Shown piece by piece: positions 1 through 9,436 of a stretch of 21,269 bases of DNA. How positions within the stretch are numbered: the stretch's first letter is position 1; each line of letters starts with the position of its first letter. Position numbers and translations under genes: made by a program. Source of the stretch: Conidiobolus incongruus B7586 (Eukaryota > Entomophthoromycota > Entomophthoromycetes > Entomophthorales > Conidiobolaceae). Under the pieces are notes generated by a model. That model was not told the DNA's origin. It was given only the letters and a program-made list of their open reading frames with translations, and did no database searches. The stretch lies in assembly GCA_000697335.1 (NCBI GenBank), contig JNEM01006207.1:1-21269 (forward strand), in the 5' to 3' direction.

Positions 1-122
1 TATAATCATAATAAATTTTATACTCAATTAAGATACAATATTAAATATTAGATATATTATTTATATCTTTATTAATTGATTTTATTATATGTCAAATTGA
101 ATATTAATATTATAATTATTAA

Positions 123-144
123 ATATATATATATATATATATAT
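123..144. repeat. AT dinucleotide microsatellite, 11 units
   Basis: An uninterrupted run of 11 AT units. It is a simple-sequence tract typical of A+T-rich spacers and probably length-polymorphic. Confidence 0.9.
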
Positions 145-850
145 TTTATAAGAATTATATTAGCTTTATAATAAATAACCAAATTTATTTTAAATGATGA
201 TTAAACTTTAAATAATTTTTGAAATATTGATTCAAAAAAAGTAATATACATAAAATATATTTTGATCTATTAAATCGAAAAATAAGATAATAAAATAATA
301 TGCAAATATTAAAATTTTACGTACAATATAAACAAAATATACCATCAAATTTTGTTCTTTATTTTAAACTTCATATATTATGAGTGAAAATTGATTCAAA
401 CATATTATAAATAATCAGATCAATATTCCAAAATCCAAAACTCCATCTTTCTAAATAAGACAATGAATCATTAAGAAAACAATGCAAAAATTCCAATTTA
501 AGAATAGTTAAAATCTTTATAATAACCTAATATTAGGAATAGAATAAGAGACTATAATTAATGTGAAAAATTATCAACCCACTTGATAGCTAAAAATATT
601 GAATATTAATCACCATAAATAATCAATCTGAACATGCTGTGATCATATATTTTTTCATATCTCAAAAACTAAATACAAGATATCGTGCTAATTTTGATAT
701 TATGATATATTCGAATTTAACCTGAAAAAACACTTTAGAAGTTCAATTCTTTGTATAAGAATAAAAAAAGTTGTAAAAAAAATAAAATGAACTTGCTGTA
801 AATAGATTTTAGGATGTAGGGGAATTGATAAATTGTGGAAAAAGATTAAA

Positions 851-859
851 ATGAGTCAT
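851..859. promoter_or_regulatory. Gcn4/Cpc1-type bZIP site upstream of ARO7
   Basis: The sequence reads ATGAGTCAT, a perfect match to the ATGA(C/G)TCAT palindrome bound by fungal Gcn4/Cpc1 bZIP activators of the general amino-acid control. It lies about 350 bp before the ATG of chorismate mutase, an aromatic amino-acid gene, which makes the match plausible as regulation. The 7-bp core TGASTCA also occurs at 3326-3332 and at 16685-16691 inside gene C, so the core alone is not unique in this window. The full 9-bp form was noticed only here. Confidence 0.5.
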
Positions 860-1015
860 AATATTAATGATTAATTTTTGTATTTTAGAATTGACTATAA
901 TTAGGATAATAAACACATATATACTATTCAAAATTTATATAAAATTTCAACTTAAAATAAATTAATTATTACTTTAATAAAATAAATTTTTAAAAATCTA
1001 AAAAAAATCAATTTG

Positions 1016-1034
1016 ATATATATATATATATATA
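1016..1034. repeat. AT dinucleotide microsatellite
   Basis: A 19-base uninterrupted AT run in the spacer before ARO7. Confidence 0.9.
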
Positions 1035-1161
1035 AAGATTAATATCAAATTAGTTATTATAATTTTTGATTTTTAAATAAATTTAAATTATTATTATTAT
1101 TAAAAGAAAGTTTAATTAAGGAGTATGTCACAGGGCTCATTCTAAATCATGCAAAATGAAA

Positions 1162-1168
1162 TATAAAA
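1162..1168 (+). promoter_or_regulatory. Possible TATA box of ARO7
   Basis: TATAAAA lies 40-46 bases before the ARO7 ATG. If used, transcription would begin around 1190, skipping the upstream ATGs at 1149-1183. In a background this rich in A and T the match is weak evidence by itself. Confidence 0.35.
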
Positions 1169-1207
1169 TGATGGATCAGTAAATGAAATATACTAACTAT
1201 AATTACA

Positions 1208-2216
1208 ATGGATTTATTAAATAAAGAAATTACTTTGGATTCATTAAGAGATACTTTAGTGAGATTAGAAGACACAATCACTTTTGGTAAATATATAAAG
1301 TATATCATTATTACTTACTGACTTATAAGTTTAGCTTTTATTGAAAGAGCTCAATTTTGTACGAACCAAAAGATTTATGAACCTGGAGCACTAACTTTTA
1401 ACACTGGCTTTAACGGTACTTTCTTAGAATATTTTTTACATGAAGTAGAGACAGTACATGGTAATTTAAATCTATAGTTTTATTCACTATTAATTAATAA
1501 TTTTTATTAGCTAAAGTTCGTAGATATACCAGGTTCAAAAAATATATAATATTTGATAATTCTTTAATTAATTAATATTTTTTAGTCCTGATGAATATCC
1601 TTTCACTAAAAATCTACCTAATCCCGTTATCCCTGAGTTAAATTGGCCTATTTATTTAAAAGAAAATGATATTAATTTAAACCCAAAATTATATAAAATT
1701 TATGTTGAAAAAATAGTTCCTGCTATTACCAAACCAGGAGATGATCAAAACTATGGTACGTCAGCCACAAGAGATGTAGAAGTATTACAAGCTCTTTCAA
1801 AACGTATTCATTATGGTATGTATATATATATATATATACTTAGTAATGTGATTGGTTTTGATTCTAGTTATTATATAGGAAAATTTATCGCTGAAGCCAA
1901 GTTTAGAGATCCTAAATTGCAGCCTAAGTATATCGAGTTGATTAAAAACAAGGATAGTTTAGGAATAGAAAAGCTATTGACGAATACTGCTGTTGAAGAG
2001 AAGCTGCTTAAACGATTGGTTAAGAAGGCAACTATCTATGGTGGCGAAATCGACGACGATGACACCAATGCTAACGTCACTTCTAATTCTACAGATTGCC
2101 AATCTAACCGTCTTAAAATCCAACCAAATGTTGTGTCTGAAGTATACAAAGAATACATCATTCCACTGACCAAAGAGGTTGAAGTTGAATATCTGTTGAA
2201 ACGCTTGGATGAATAA
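1208..2216 (+). CDS. ARO7: Chorismate mutase (AroQ, fungal allosteric type)
   Basis: The enzyme converts chorismate to prephenate, the first step towards phenylalanine and tyrosine in the cytosol. I assemble five exons: 1208-1286, 1335-1460, 1511-1532, 1586-1815 and 1879-2216. They give 264 residues (yeast Aro7 has 256). Introns are 48, 50, 53 and 63 nt; the first has a CTGAC branch site. By comparison with yeast Aro7 from memory, the active-site residues are kept: R14, R149, K160, N188, E192, T250 and E254 (yeast R16, R157, K168, N194, E198, T242, E246). Effector-site residues R72, R73, G133 and T137 are also kept (yeast R75, R76, G141, T145), with T134 for Ser142. The yeast allosteric switch Thr226 aligns with Q234. 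An acidic, Asn/Thr-rich insertion of about 14 residues lies near 208-232. The start at 1208 is supported by homology from residue 6 onwards (NKEITLDSLRD). It stands alone, convergent with gene A. Confidence 0.95.
1511..1532 (+). other. 22-nt microexon of ARO7
   Basis: This exon supplies parts of residues 69 and 76 and all of K-V-R-R-Y-T between them. It is flanked by an acceptor ending TTATTAG and an unusual donor, GTTCAA. Skipping it would shift the frame, so the enzyme needs it. It carries the pair R72-R73, equivalent to yeast Arg75-Arg76, which contact the tyrosine or tryptophan effector. Inclusion is inferred from frame and homology. Confidence 0.88.
1821..1838. repeat. TA microsatellite inside ARO7 intron 4
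   Basis: Nine TA units begin six bases into the intron, directly after the donor GTATG. Length changes here would alter the size of a 63-nt intron. The acceptor is at 1877-1878; the earlier AG at 1865-1866 would bring in an immediate stop codon. Confidence 0.9.
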
Positions 2217-3663
2217 TTTGATACTTGAATCACTAGCACTATTAATTAATGGCCAATTATCATTTCTCTATTTTATCCTAAGTATGATAAATATAGATTT
2301 GATTTTGATCTTTCCAAAATTCTATTTTTGATTTAATCAATGAAGAATCTTTGAGATATTCTTGGATGATAAGAGTTATTTAAATATTTTTGATGTTACA
2401 TCAATGTAATTTTGATAGTTATTTTTCCATTCAAGTTATTATTCATGTATTACACACTAATATATCCATTCATTGACTGTTATTTCAAGTGATTATAATG
2501 TATAGAATTTCATATTATTCCCGATTCAATATTTTATTATAAATCAAATTAAGAGTAATCCAAAGCAATGATAATCTGAAGAGTATATATATTTTAACTA
2601 CCAAATTATGGATAATATCTGAATCAACTGATAAAACATACAAAAATGACCTACTAATCCAAAATTTATTACATCAGTTGATGAATATTCGACTATTTTC
2701 CCTATTTAATAATAAAACCTGAATTTATTCAAATGATTGGTAAAACAATAAATTAACAAAATATTATGAATATGATTCAATATTTAATATTAAAAAATCA
2801 ACTCCTGAAACTTTAAAATTATTATAATGTCTTAATTCAATATATGCTATCAATGAATTGTAAGTTTATGAATCACTCCCATATTAATTATGATCAATAT
2901 AATTATCATAATTATTGCTATCATAAACTAGGATAAATATAAATAGAATAATATTTTAATGTATATTGGCAAATCAAATAACTATAAAATTATATTTGTG
3001 AAATGTGAATTTTTATATTTGGAAAGAGAAAAAGCTTTGATTTTAAAATAATTAATTTTTATATAAATAATTTTAAATTGGACCATAATTTCAAATATGA
3101 AAAAAATAAATATATATAGATCTTTTACTATATACTAAAATAAATATTGATTTAAGTGATTTTGAGAAAGGATATTCAAGAGAATAATTTATGTATTATT
3201 GATATATTAAATAAAAACACTGAAATCAATTAGATCAACTATTCATATATAATATATGAATTAATTAATATTTAATGCTGATAAGCGAATTAAAGGTACT
3301 TTGAAATGGATGAGGGATAACAAAATGAGTCAATTGATGTGTGGATTTCTTTTAAATTATACTTAAATACTAAAACCTACTCTAAATACAAAATAAATTA
3401 TTTTATCAAATGAGTAATTTCAATTATCAACATTATAACATGAGGAAATAATTTCGAAAGAATAAAACTAATGTGAAAATCAGATTGTTATTCAGTGTTT
3501 TGATTAGTACTAACAATCATCTAACAGTGTGATAAAGTATGAATAGTATATTAAATATATTTACTTTTATTTGATTTGATTTGAACAATAAATACATAAT
3601 TAATTGGGATTTGAATTTTGAATATATTACAAGTAGGGTTGGGAAAAATATACGATGATATGA
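2217..3663. other. Spacer between convergent ARO7 and gene A
   Basis: About 1.4 kb between the 3' ends of two convergent genes. I see no gene: stops are dense in all frames. It holds 3' flanks and presumably poly(A) signals, which cannot be singled out in such A/T-rich DNA. It also has a 21-bp palindrome at 3241-3261 and a TGAGTCA at 3326-3332. Confidence 0.65.
3241..3261. repeat. 21-bp perfect A/T palindrome
   Basis: Ten-base arms (ATTCATATAT and its reverse complement) flank a single central A. In DNA this A/T-rich a palindrome of this size is only mildly unexpected. I assign no function. Confidence 0.6.
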
Positions 3664-4365
3664 TTATAGCGTTGATGAAGTGGGCTGGGAAGCTGTTGAA
3701 TTAGAAGCTGCAGCAGCAAGAGCAAGTGCTTTGCATCGTTGAGTGAGTCGCTGACATCTGGGACTATTGCAATGACGCTTGAATATGTCTTGGCGAGAGA
3801 AGCTACGCCTGCATGGCTCGCATTTATAAGGCTTCAATCCAGTGTGAAGATAAGCATGGCGGCGAAGACTATTCTTCCTTCCAAAGGCTTTATCACACTG
3901 ATCACACTTGTATTGAAGGGCAAGTTTTGAGGCGGGTGCTGAAGGAGTAGAAATGGGCTGGGAAGGGGTGAGAGCTGGATTAGATTTTGCTTTAGCAATG
4001 GGAATAGGGGCAGCTAAGGGGAGGGGAGGGCTGGGCATGCTCCATGGAACAGATGCCATTGGGAGATAGTCTGCTGTTGTGGTGACAGGATGCCAGCCCA
4101 TTGAGGCAGGGACAGGGGTATGAGGTACCCAAGTGGAAATGGGAAAATATGAGGATGGGTTAGAGTAGGGCGAGAGATCAGAGAAAGGCACAGCCGGAGG
4201 TGTAGATAATGGATGCTCGTAAGGAGAGTGAGCAATAGGCATGGCAATAGACATGGGGGTGTGTTGGTGGTGATATGTGGGTTGATATTCAGCAAAGTTC
4301 ATGATGGGATGCTGGGGTGCAGAGGTGGAAGCGGTTGTATATGAATAGTGTTGATAAGTCATCAT
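3664..4365 (-). CDS. Two-finger zinc-finger transcription factor A
   Basis: A predicted nuclear DNA-binding regulator of 233 residues, intronless. Residues 1-150 are low-complexity, rich in Pro, Ser, Thr, Tyr and His (PSPPLPLAAPIP near 111-122), typical of a disordered regulatory region. Finger 1 is C154-X2-C157-X12-H170-X3-H174. The linker TGLKPYK is a variant of TGEKPYK. Finger 2 is C182-X2-C185-X12-H198-X5-C204, so its last ligand is Cys. The helices read R-K-N-S-L-R-R-H and R-Q-D-I-F-K-R-H. The tail is Ala/Ser/Thr-rich. I start at the ATG at 4365: the frame stays open further upstream but has no ATG, and there is no ATG on this strand between the TATA box and 4365, so the leader has no upstream start. 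The second ATG at 4362 is a possible alternative. It is a paralogue of genes B and C; its target is unknown. Confidence 0.88.
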   Translation of the reverse strand: MMTYQHYSYTTASTSAPQHPIMNFAEYQPTYHHQHTPMSIAMPIAHSPYEHPLSTPPAVPFSDLSPYSNPSSYFPISTWVPHTPVPASMGWHPVTTTADYLPMASVPWSMPSPPLPLAAPIPIAKAKSNPALTPSQPISTPSAPASKLALQYKCDQCDKAFGRKNSLRRHAYLHTGLKPYKCEPCRRSFSRQDIFKRHCNSPRCQRLTQRCKALALAAAASNSTASQPTSSTL

Positions 4366-4432
4366 AATGAAACTCCTTTTGGTAGTTGATTCCAATTACT
4401 ATAAGAGCAATATTCTTGGAAGCTGATGTGAA

Positions 4433-4456
4433 TGAGATTGTGAGATGTTGAGATTG
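4433..4456 (-). repeat. Three tandem 8-mers in the leader of gene A
   Basis: On the + strand the units are TGAGATTG, TGAGATGT and TGAGATTG with an exact 8-base period; in the mRNA they read CAATCTCA, ACATCTCA, CAATCTCA. They lie 68-91 bases before the ATG and just after the expected transcription start, in a leader that is pyrimidine-rich and lacks ATG. They could act as a translational or transcriptional element; this is inference. Confidence 0.8.
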
Positions 4457-4487
4457 GAAATGAGGTTGAAGAGAGGTGGGTAGCCTG

Positions 4488-4495
4488 TATTTATA
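4488..4495 (-). promoter_or_regulatory. TATA box of gene A
   Basis: TATAAATA on the minus strand, 123-130 bases before the ATG. It is the same octamer as at gene C and stands in a locally G+C-richer stretch, which makes it more convincing than A/T matches elsewhere. An ATTGG (CCAAT on +) lies 15 bases further upstream. Confidence 0.65.
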
Positions 4496-4510
4496 TCAGA
4501 ATAATCGTGT

Positions 4511-4515
4511 CCAAT
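4511..4515 (+). promoter_or_regulatory. CCAAT box upstream of gene A
   Basis: CCAAT on the + strand (ATTGG relative to gene A), 15 bases beyond the TATA box. Further CCAAT-type pentamers lie at 4676-4680, 4809-4813 (inside the palindrome TTGGCCAA, 4810-4817) and 4958-4962. These are candidate sites for the HAP/CBF complex. Confidence 0.5.
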
Positions 4516-4717
4516 TCTCAACTAATCATCACTTTTGAATTAGTAATTTTACTAAATATTATCAAATTCTCAAAATTTGCTCTTAATCTATCTTAATTTA
4601 GATATGGCCGAAACAAAAGTAAATCCAAATCATTTGCAATTTGATTAATATTCTGACTAGTTTAAAGAGAGTGTGATTGGTCAACTCATTAGAAATGTTG
4701 AAATTTAGAAAATAAAA

Positions 4718-4755
4718 ATTTCACGGAAGCCTCCTACTGAATTAGGCAGTGAAAT
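4718..4755. repeat. Imperfect dyad upstream of gene A
   Basis: ATTTCAC (4718-4724) pairs with GTGAAAT (4749-4755), and GCCT (4729-4732) with AGGC (4744-4747): eleven pairs around an 11-base loop with an uneven internal bulge. It lies about 353-390 bp before the ATG of gene A and may be a protein-binding dyad. Confidence 0.5.
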
Positions 4756-6945
4756 ACGATGGGATTAATGCTAAAACTAGAACTTTCTTTATAAATAAAC
4801 GCACTCTGATTGGCCAAAGGGTAATCAATCACTTACCTACCTTGCCCACAATCACCTGACAGCTCTTGATGCGTCAATTCAGGTTGAACCAAGTGGACTA
4901 TTTCCAACCAGGCTTGATTATCTAATCATTCACAAAACTAGCTGTGTAACCCTCCAGCCAATTAGACACAATAATTTTCAACTTGAAATTGAATTCATAA
5001 CGTGGAATAAGAAAGTAAATGATAGAACTAGCCAGTAAATTTGAGTTATAGGTAATCAAGGTTGTGATTAATAAATTGAATTAAGGGGTAACAGTTTATG
5101 TGAAAGAGTCGCCGTATATTGCATCCATTTTCTTTTAATTTTCAGCAACGGAATTACATTTAAACTACAGTCTAGAATCACTTCCGATAATTATTAAAAA
5201 AGAATCAGAAAAACTGAACTTGTCAATTTGTGAATATTATTAAGTACCATTCCATACCAGTCATAAAATATCCATTACAATGTTTAAAATCCCAATGGAT
5301 CATATTTTTCAGTTATTGATATTGTATTAATGGAGTAATATGGTCAACATTTTCTGTATCTTTGATATTTTTATTTCTTTACTCAACATCTTTGAAAGAT
5401 TAGCTTTATTACAAGATATACTATACTGAACCAAATATGGGGTAAATCATATTATATCATAATTGAGGATCTAGATTTTACTATAATATATTATTCATAT
5501 ATTATTAATAAAAGATTTATTTTTACATAACGACACATCAATAATTTAAGTTAAATAAGATCTTTTTGTCAAATCAGCTGAGTAAAAGAGTGGCAATAAA
5601 TATTTCAATTAATTTGCTCAAATTCTCTCTAGACCCAGTTCTAACTAAATTTACATGCTTAATTGATTAATAAACTCTTTTCAATGCGCCTCATTGATGA
5701 TTTAATTCTAGAGTGAGTTCTTCTGATAAATTAATTTAAATCAAAATATATTATTATAAAACCCTCAAAAAGAAGGGATTTTTAATGAAAACTTTATTCT
5801 AAGTTATGAAAAATTGTATTTAATTCCAATCAAGGATAAAATAAGTATTTGATTAAGCAAAATAAAATTATATTCTTATAAACTATCGTATATTATAATA
5901 TATTTTAAACCACCCACTTATCTCTGAGAACTATTAATATTTTCAATAAATATCATATATTTTGTATAACTTAATAAATTATATTAATGAATGATTATTT
6001 CATATTACTTTAAGTAATTTGATATCAAAATAAATTAAAATTGAAAATATGTAATTAACCTTATGATTAAAATTATTATACCAAATAAAATAATTGATAA
6101 TTAGATAATTTTAAACCAAAAGATATTTTAACAAGTATAATGATTATATTATAATTAAATTTTTAATATTGATGATAAAATAATCATGAATGTGTAATTT
6201 ATTTCTATAAATTATTAACCTGTTTCGGTACTCATCATTTTACTTTTAATTTGAAAAATACCAAGTTTTATGTGACAATTTAATAATACCATTACAGGAA
6301 ACCGTTCGGTTACCCCATTTGTTGATTTTCAAATCAATATTAGTCTTACCAGCTTTTTATTATAAAATGATATCATGATATATTATATATAATATGTTAA
6401 ATATGAAAAATAGCTCAAAATCATATTAACATTGAATAATTAATAATAAATTTAAGCAAATATAATATCATTGAATATATACTTTATAAGCTATTACCCC
6501 AGAAATTCTAGATTCTTGGACATTATTCCAATTGATGGGTAAATATATTCCGAAGCCATAAACAATGAAATTATTCAAAATAAACTTTTTAGATGGTAAT
6601 CTTGATACGTAATCTCCCAATTCAGTAATGTCAATTCATTTATTCTATTTGCTGAAAATAAAAAAAGGATACATATATAATATTAATATTGATACTTTTC
6701 ATAAAATTTTATTGTAATTATATAATGCATTAATAATTTAATCATTATGACATAAATATATTTTATTTATATTTGATATTATAATAAATTGCCTGCTTAT
6801 AAGTATTAATATCAAAAAATTATTATAATGTTAACAATAAGTTTGATTCAGTTATTTTTTTCAAATATTTAAGAATATTCTTATTATATTAATCGGATGT
6901 CACATTAAAGGAGTTGATTAAATTGTATTGAATAAGTATTAGCAA

Positions 6946-6960
6946 TTTTGGCGCCTAAAA
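6946..6960. promoter_or_regulatory. E2F-like palindrome TTTTGGCGCCTAAAA
   Basis: The site contains TTTGGCGC, which fits the E2F/DP consensus TTTSSCGC, and is palindromic apart from one extra T. GGCGCC is striking in DNA with almost no CpG. Early-diverging fungi are known to keep E2F proteins beside SBF. It is 2.6 kb upstream of gene A and 1.8 kb beyond the 3' end of gene B, so a target is unclear. Confidence 0.35.
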
Positions 6961-7660
6961 GCAAGCTGTCACAATTGTTCCATTTCACATAATAAATCCA
7001 AACATGATTGAACTATGAATGTTTAAAATATAATATTTATAATATAGATAATTAATAAAAATATTAATAAATTTAATTATATTTCATATCGGTATAATTG
7101 AATAATTTTCAAACTTAAATAGGCTAATTATTAAATTAATCAAAATTTTTTCAAATTCAATGATCCACATTGCTACTCCATACTTCAAACACTTATTATG
7201 TTTTTAAAATAAGTTTTTTAAAACCATGCTAATATTTTCAATTTATTATATATGATAAGTAAAGTGAACATGTTATGTAAGAATTATTTTTGAAATATTC
7301 TTGATAGTATAAATTAATATTTTATTTAAAGATAAAACTATAAAACGATAAAACTATTGAGTTGGAATATATTTTTAATTAAGTTCTTATCATTAATTAT
7401 ATGAAAATTTAAACATTACCAGAAATATTCAAGTATTTTACAAGTCACTAATTTACCATATATGTTAATAAATTTCAGCGAATTTTATTAAAGTATTCAT
7501 CCGATTTTTATAATTATTATAATCTTGTAAAATTTATATTTACTTGTTCTGATTTACCTCTCTCTGTCTTTTTAAGAATTATCTTTCATCTTTTTGATAT
7601 ACTCTGATAGCTTGCGTTTTAACACTTGATCTATAGCATGCTAAAATATTTGAAACAAAT

Positions 7661-7695
7661 AAATAATAAATAATAAATAATAAATAATAAATAAT
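7661..7695. repeat. Five tandem copies of AAATAAT
   Basis: Five perfect 7-base units in a row, preceded by a partial unit. A simple tandem repeat that arose by slippage; no function is suggested. Confidence 0.9.
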
Positions 7696-8779
7696 TATAT
7701 TTTATTAAATATCAGGTCTATATAAATTCTAATAATCATATTAGTTTATATATTTTATATAACAAAATCAAAATATTTCAATATGATTATTAGATCATTC
7801 GAATACCTTATGATTAGTGTTTTTTGTATTATAAATGAAATCTGGGTAAAAAAATTCTTTTTAGTACTTAGTCTTCTTCTATCAATACATTCCTTTTTTG
7901 AATACCAATTTCTCTTTTCATATAATTATTATTTTCTGTGAATAATATAATATGACCAAAATTTTTCAATTTTTTTACAATAAATTCTAAATTCATTATT
8001 CTTGAAACTGATTGGTTAATCTTATTTATTTATCCAATACTTTTGATATAAAGAATTAACCAGTTAATATCCTCTTCACAATTAATATATCGGAAAATTT
8101 AACCTAAAAAAGGTGAAATTTCCAATATTGAATAAGGTAATATTTATTTTCTTGTATTTAATTAAAGATTTTATTTTTTTAGACCTTATGAAGTCTATTT
8201 ATCCAACTTATCAATTTTAATTTGAAAATATGCTTAATGATAACAGATTATGAATTTATATTAAGCCATTATATCATTGCTTTGTACATTGTAATATATT
8301 TCATTCAACACTTTCTCATTAATTATTAGATATGTCGATAAATACAAATTTAATAATATCAATCTATTTATATGAAACAGGGGTTGAAACAAACTGGTAT
8401 GATATATTGAATTTTGCAAAATTATATTGGATATAATATTCCAAATCAAATTCATATAATTTTATATTCAAAAAAAATGATTATAAGTTTCAAATTATTT
8501 TAGATTTATGTCAAAAATTTTAAAATGTATCCTTTATTTAATGAATTATTTAATATTAATTAAACATTTATTTAATTAAAATTAGAAAATGATGTAAAAA
8601 TGCAATGATATTATAAAATAAAAATGATTGAAATGAACGGAATTATGAGAAATTGAATGAAATATAAAAAATACTAGACATTGCGAGGTAATAATGGTGA
8701 ATTGAATACCTGATTCAATGTCATCTAATGGTATATACATATATGGTTTCTAAATAGGGCATGTAGTTTACATGTTGCT

Positions 8780-9436
8780 CTAATCCTTCTCCTTTGCAGA
8801 ATTAGCTGCCATTTGCTTTTTTTCAGATAGTCGAAGGCATCTCTTACTCACCATATGTCTTTTATATATATCTTGACGTGCGAAGCTCTTGGAGCATGTG
8901 TTACAATGATATGGTTTTAATCCTGTATGAAGTTGAAGATGCCTTCTGAGACTATTTTTTCTACTGAAAGATTGATTGCAAATATGGCATTTCAGAGGAG
9001 GCTGTGGAGCTGTTTTTTGTTGAGGCATGGGAGGATATGATCGGGTGCGAGAGTTGGAAAAGTTCATAGAGAACAGAATGGAGCTATTAGCAGCTTTGGA
9101 TCGTGTGAATAAAGGCTCAAAATAAGGGAGATTCCATAGCGGAGGGTTTTCTATGACGGGAGGATAATAGGCTGGGAAGAATGTCTCAGTTAAGGAGGGA
9201 TCAATAGAAGGGGACTTTAATATAGAAGACGAAGATGAGTCGCAGGGAGGAATCAGCTCGAGTGGGAGGTTTGGTGGGAGACTTGGGTTTGAAAAATCCA
9301 TCATCATTGAGTTATGTGCAAAAGGTTCCATTGTAGCAGGAGAAGGGGGTGGGATGGCCAATGGAGCTGTGTAAGCAGAATTGAAGTCTGCTAACATTAG
9401 ATTATTCAAAGTCTGGTCTACGTTGGGAAATATCAT
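8780..9436 (-). CDS. Two-finger zinc-finger transcription factor B
   Basis: A predicted DNA-binding regulator of 218 residues, intronless. Residues 1-148 are Pro/Ser/Asn-rich with short hydrophobic-aromatic patches (LWNLPYFEPLF near 100-110) that could serve as activation motifs. Finger 1 is C150-X2-C153-X12-H166-X3-H170. The linker is TGLKPYH. Finger 2 is C178-X2-C181-X12-H194-X5-C200. Helices are R-K-N-S-L-R-R-H and R-Q-D-I-Y-K-R-H, as in gene C. The tail after the fingers is short (18 residues) and basic. In the 54-residue finger block it shares 37 residues with C and 35 with A. The ATG at 9436 lies only 37-44 bases after a TATA box, leaving a very short leader; Met14 (ATG at 9397) is an alternative start. 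Function beyond DNA binding is unknown. Confidence 0.87.
   Translation of the reverse strand: MIFPNVDQTLNNLMLADFNSAYTAPLAIPPPSPATMEPFAHNSMMMDFSNPSLPPNLPLELIPPCDSSSSSILKSPSIDPSLTETFFPAYYPPVIENPPLWNLPYFEPLFTRSKAANSSILFSMNFSNSRTRSYPPMPQQKTAPQPPLKCHICNQSFSRKNSLRRHLQLHTGLKPYHCNTCSKSFARQDIYKRHMVSKRCLRLSEKKQMAANSAKEKD

Larger units (their letters stand above)
1..1207. other. A/T-rich spacer upstream of ARO7
   Basis: I see no gene here: all frames are broken by frequent stops and there is no sustained rise in G+C. The stretch holds two long AT dinucleotide runs, one perfect ATGAGTCAT site and an AGGGG (stress-element-like) pentamer at 818-822. Close to the ARO7 start there are several ATGs (1125, 1149, 1156, 1168, 1171, 1183). 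These would precede the true start in a long mRNA leader, which suggests that transcription starts only a few tens of bases before 1208. Confidence 0.7.
4366..8779. other. Long spacer between genes A and B
   Basis: About 4.4 kb with no gene that I can support. The part nearest gene A (to about 5120) is noticeably less A/T-rich than the rest, with CCAAT boxes, an imperfect hairpin at 4718-4755 and a bZIP-like TGCGTCA at 4870-4876; I read it as the gene A regulatory region. Beyond that, two less A/T-rich patches (about 6220-6320 and 6490-6640), an E2F-like palindrome at 6946-6960 and a 7-bp tandem repeat at 7661-7695 are the only marked structures. Confidence 0.6.

Noticed and set aside
3739-4295. 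Other open frames inside gene A on both strands
   Set aside because: They are shadows of the G+C-richer zinc-finger coding sequence and lack any recognisable motif.
4366-4395. Extension of gene A by ten codons
   Set aside because: The frame is open but the upstream codon is TTG, not ATG; the first ATG is at 4365 and the leader before it has no ATG.
5758-5783. Hairpin AAAACCCT...AGGG-A-TTTTT resembling a bacterial Rho-independent terminator
   Set aside because: Introns and family content make this eukaryotic, the stem has only four G/C-containing pairs plus a bulge, and no transcription unit ends there.
8261-8455. 64-codon open frame on the minus strand
   Set aside because: Its composition is that of the surrounding A/T spacer (Ile, Asn, Leu and Tyr only), with no domain or gene-like rise in G+C.
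5000-8700. Degenerate extra copies of the zinc-finger gene in the spacers
   Set aside because: I looked for the conserved complement of the R-Q-D-I-Y-K-R-H helix (core TCTTG followed by RCG) outside the three genes and saw none.
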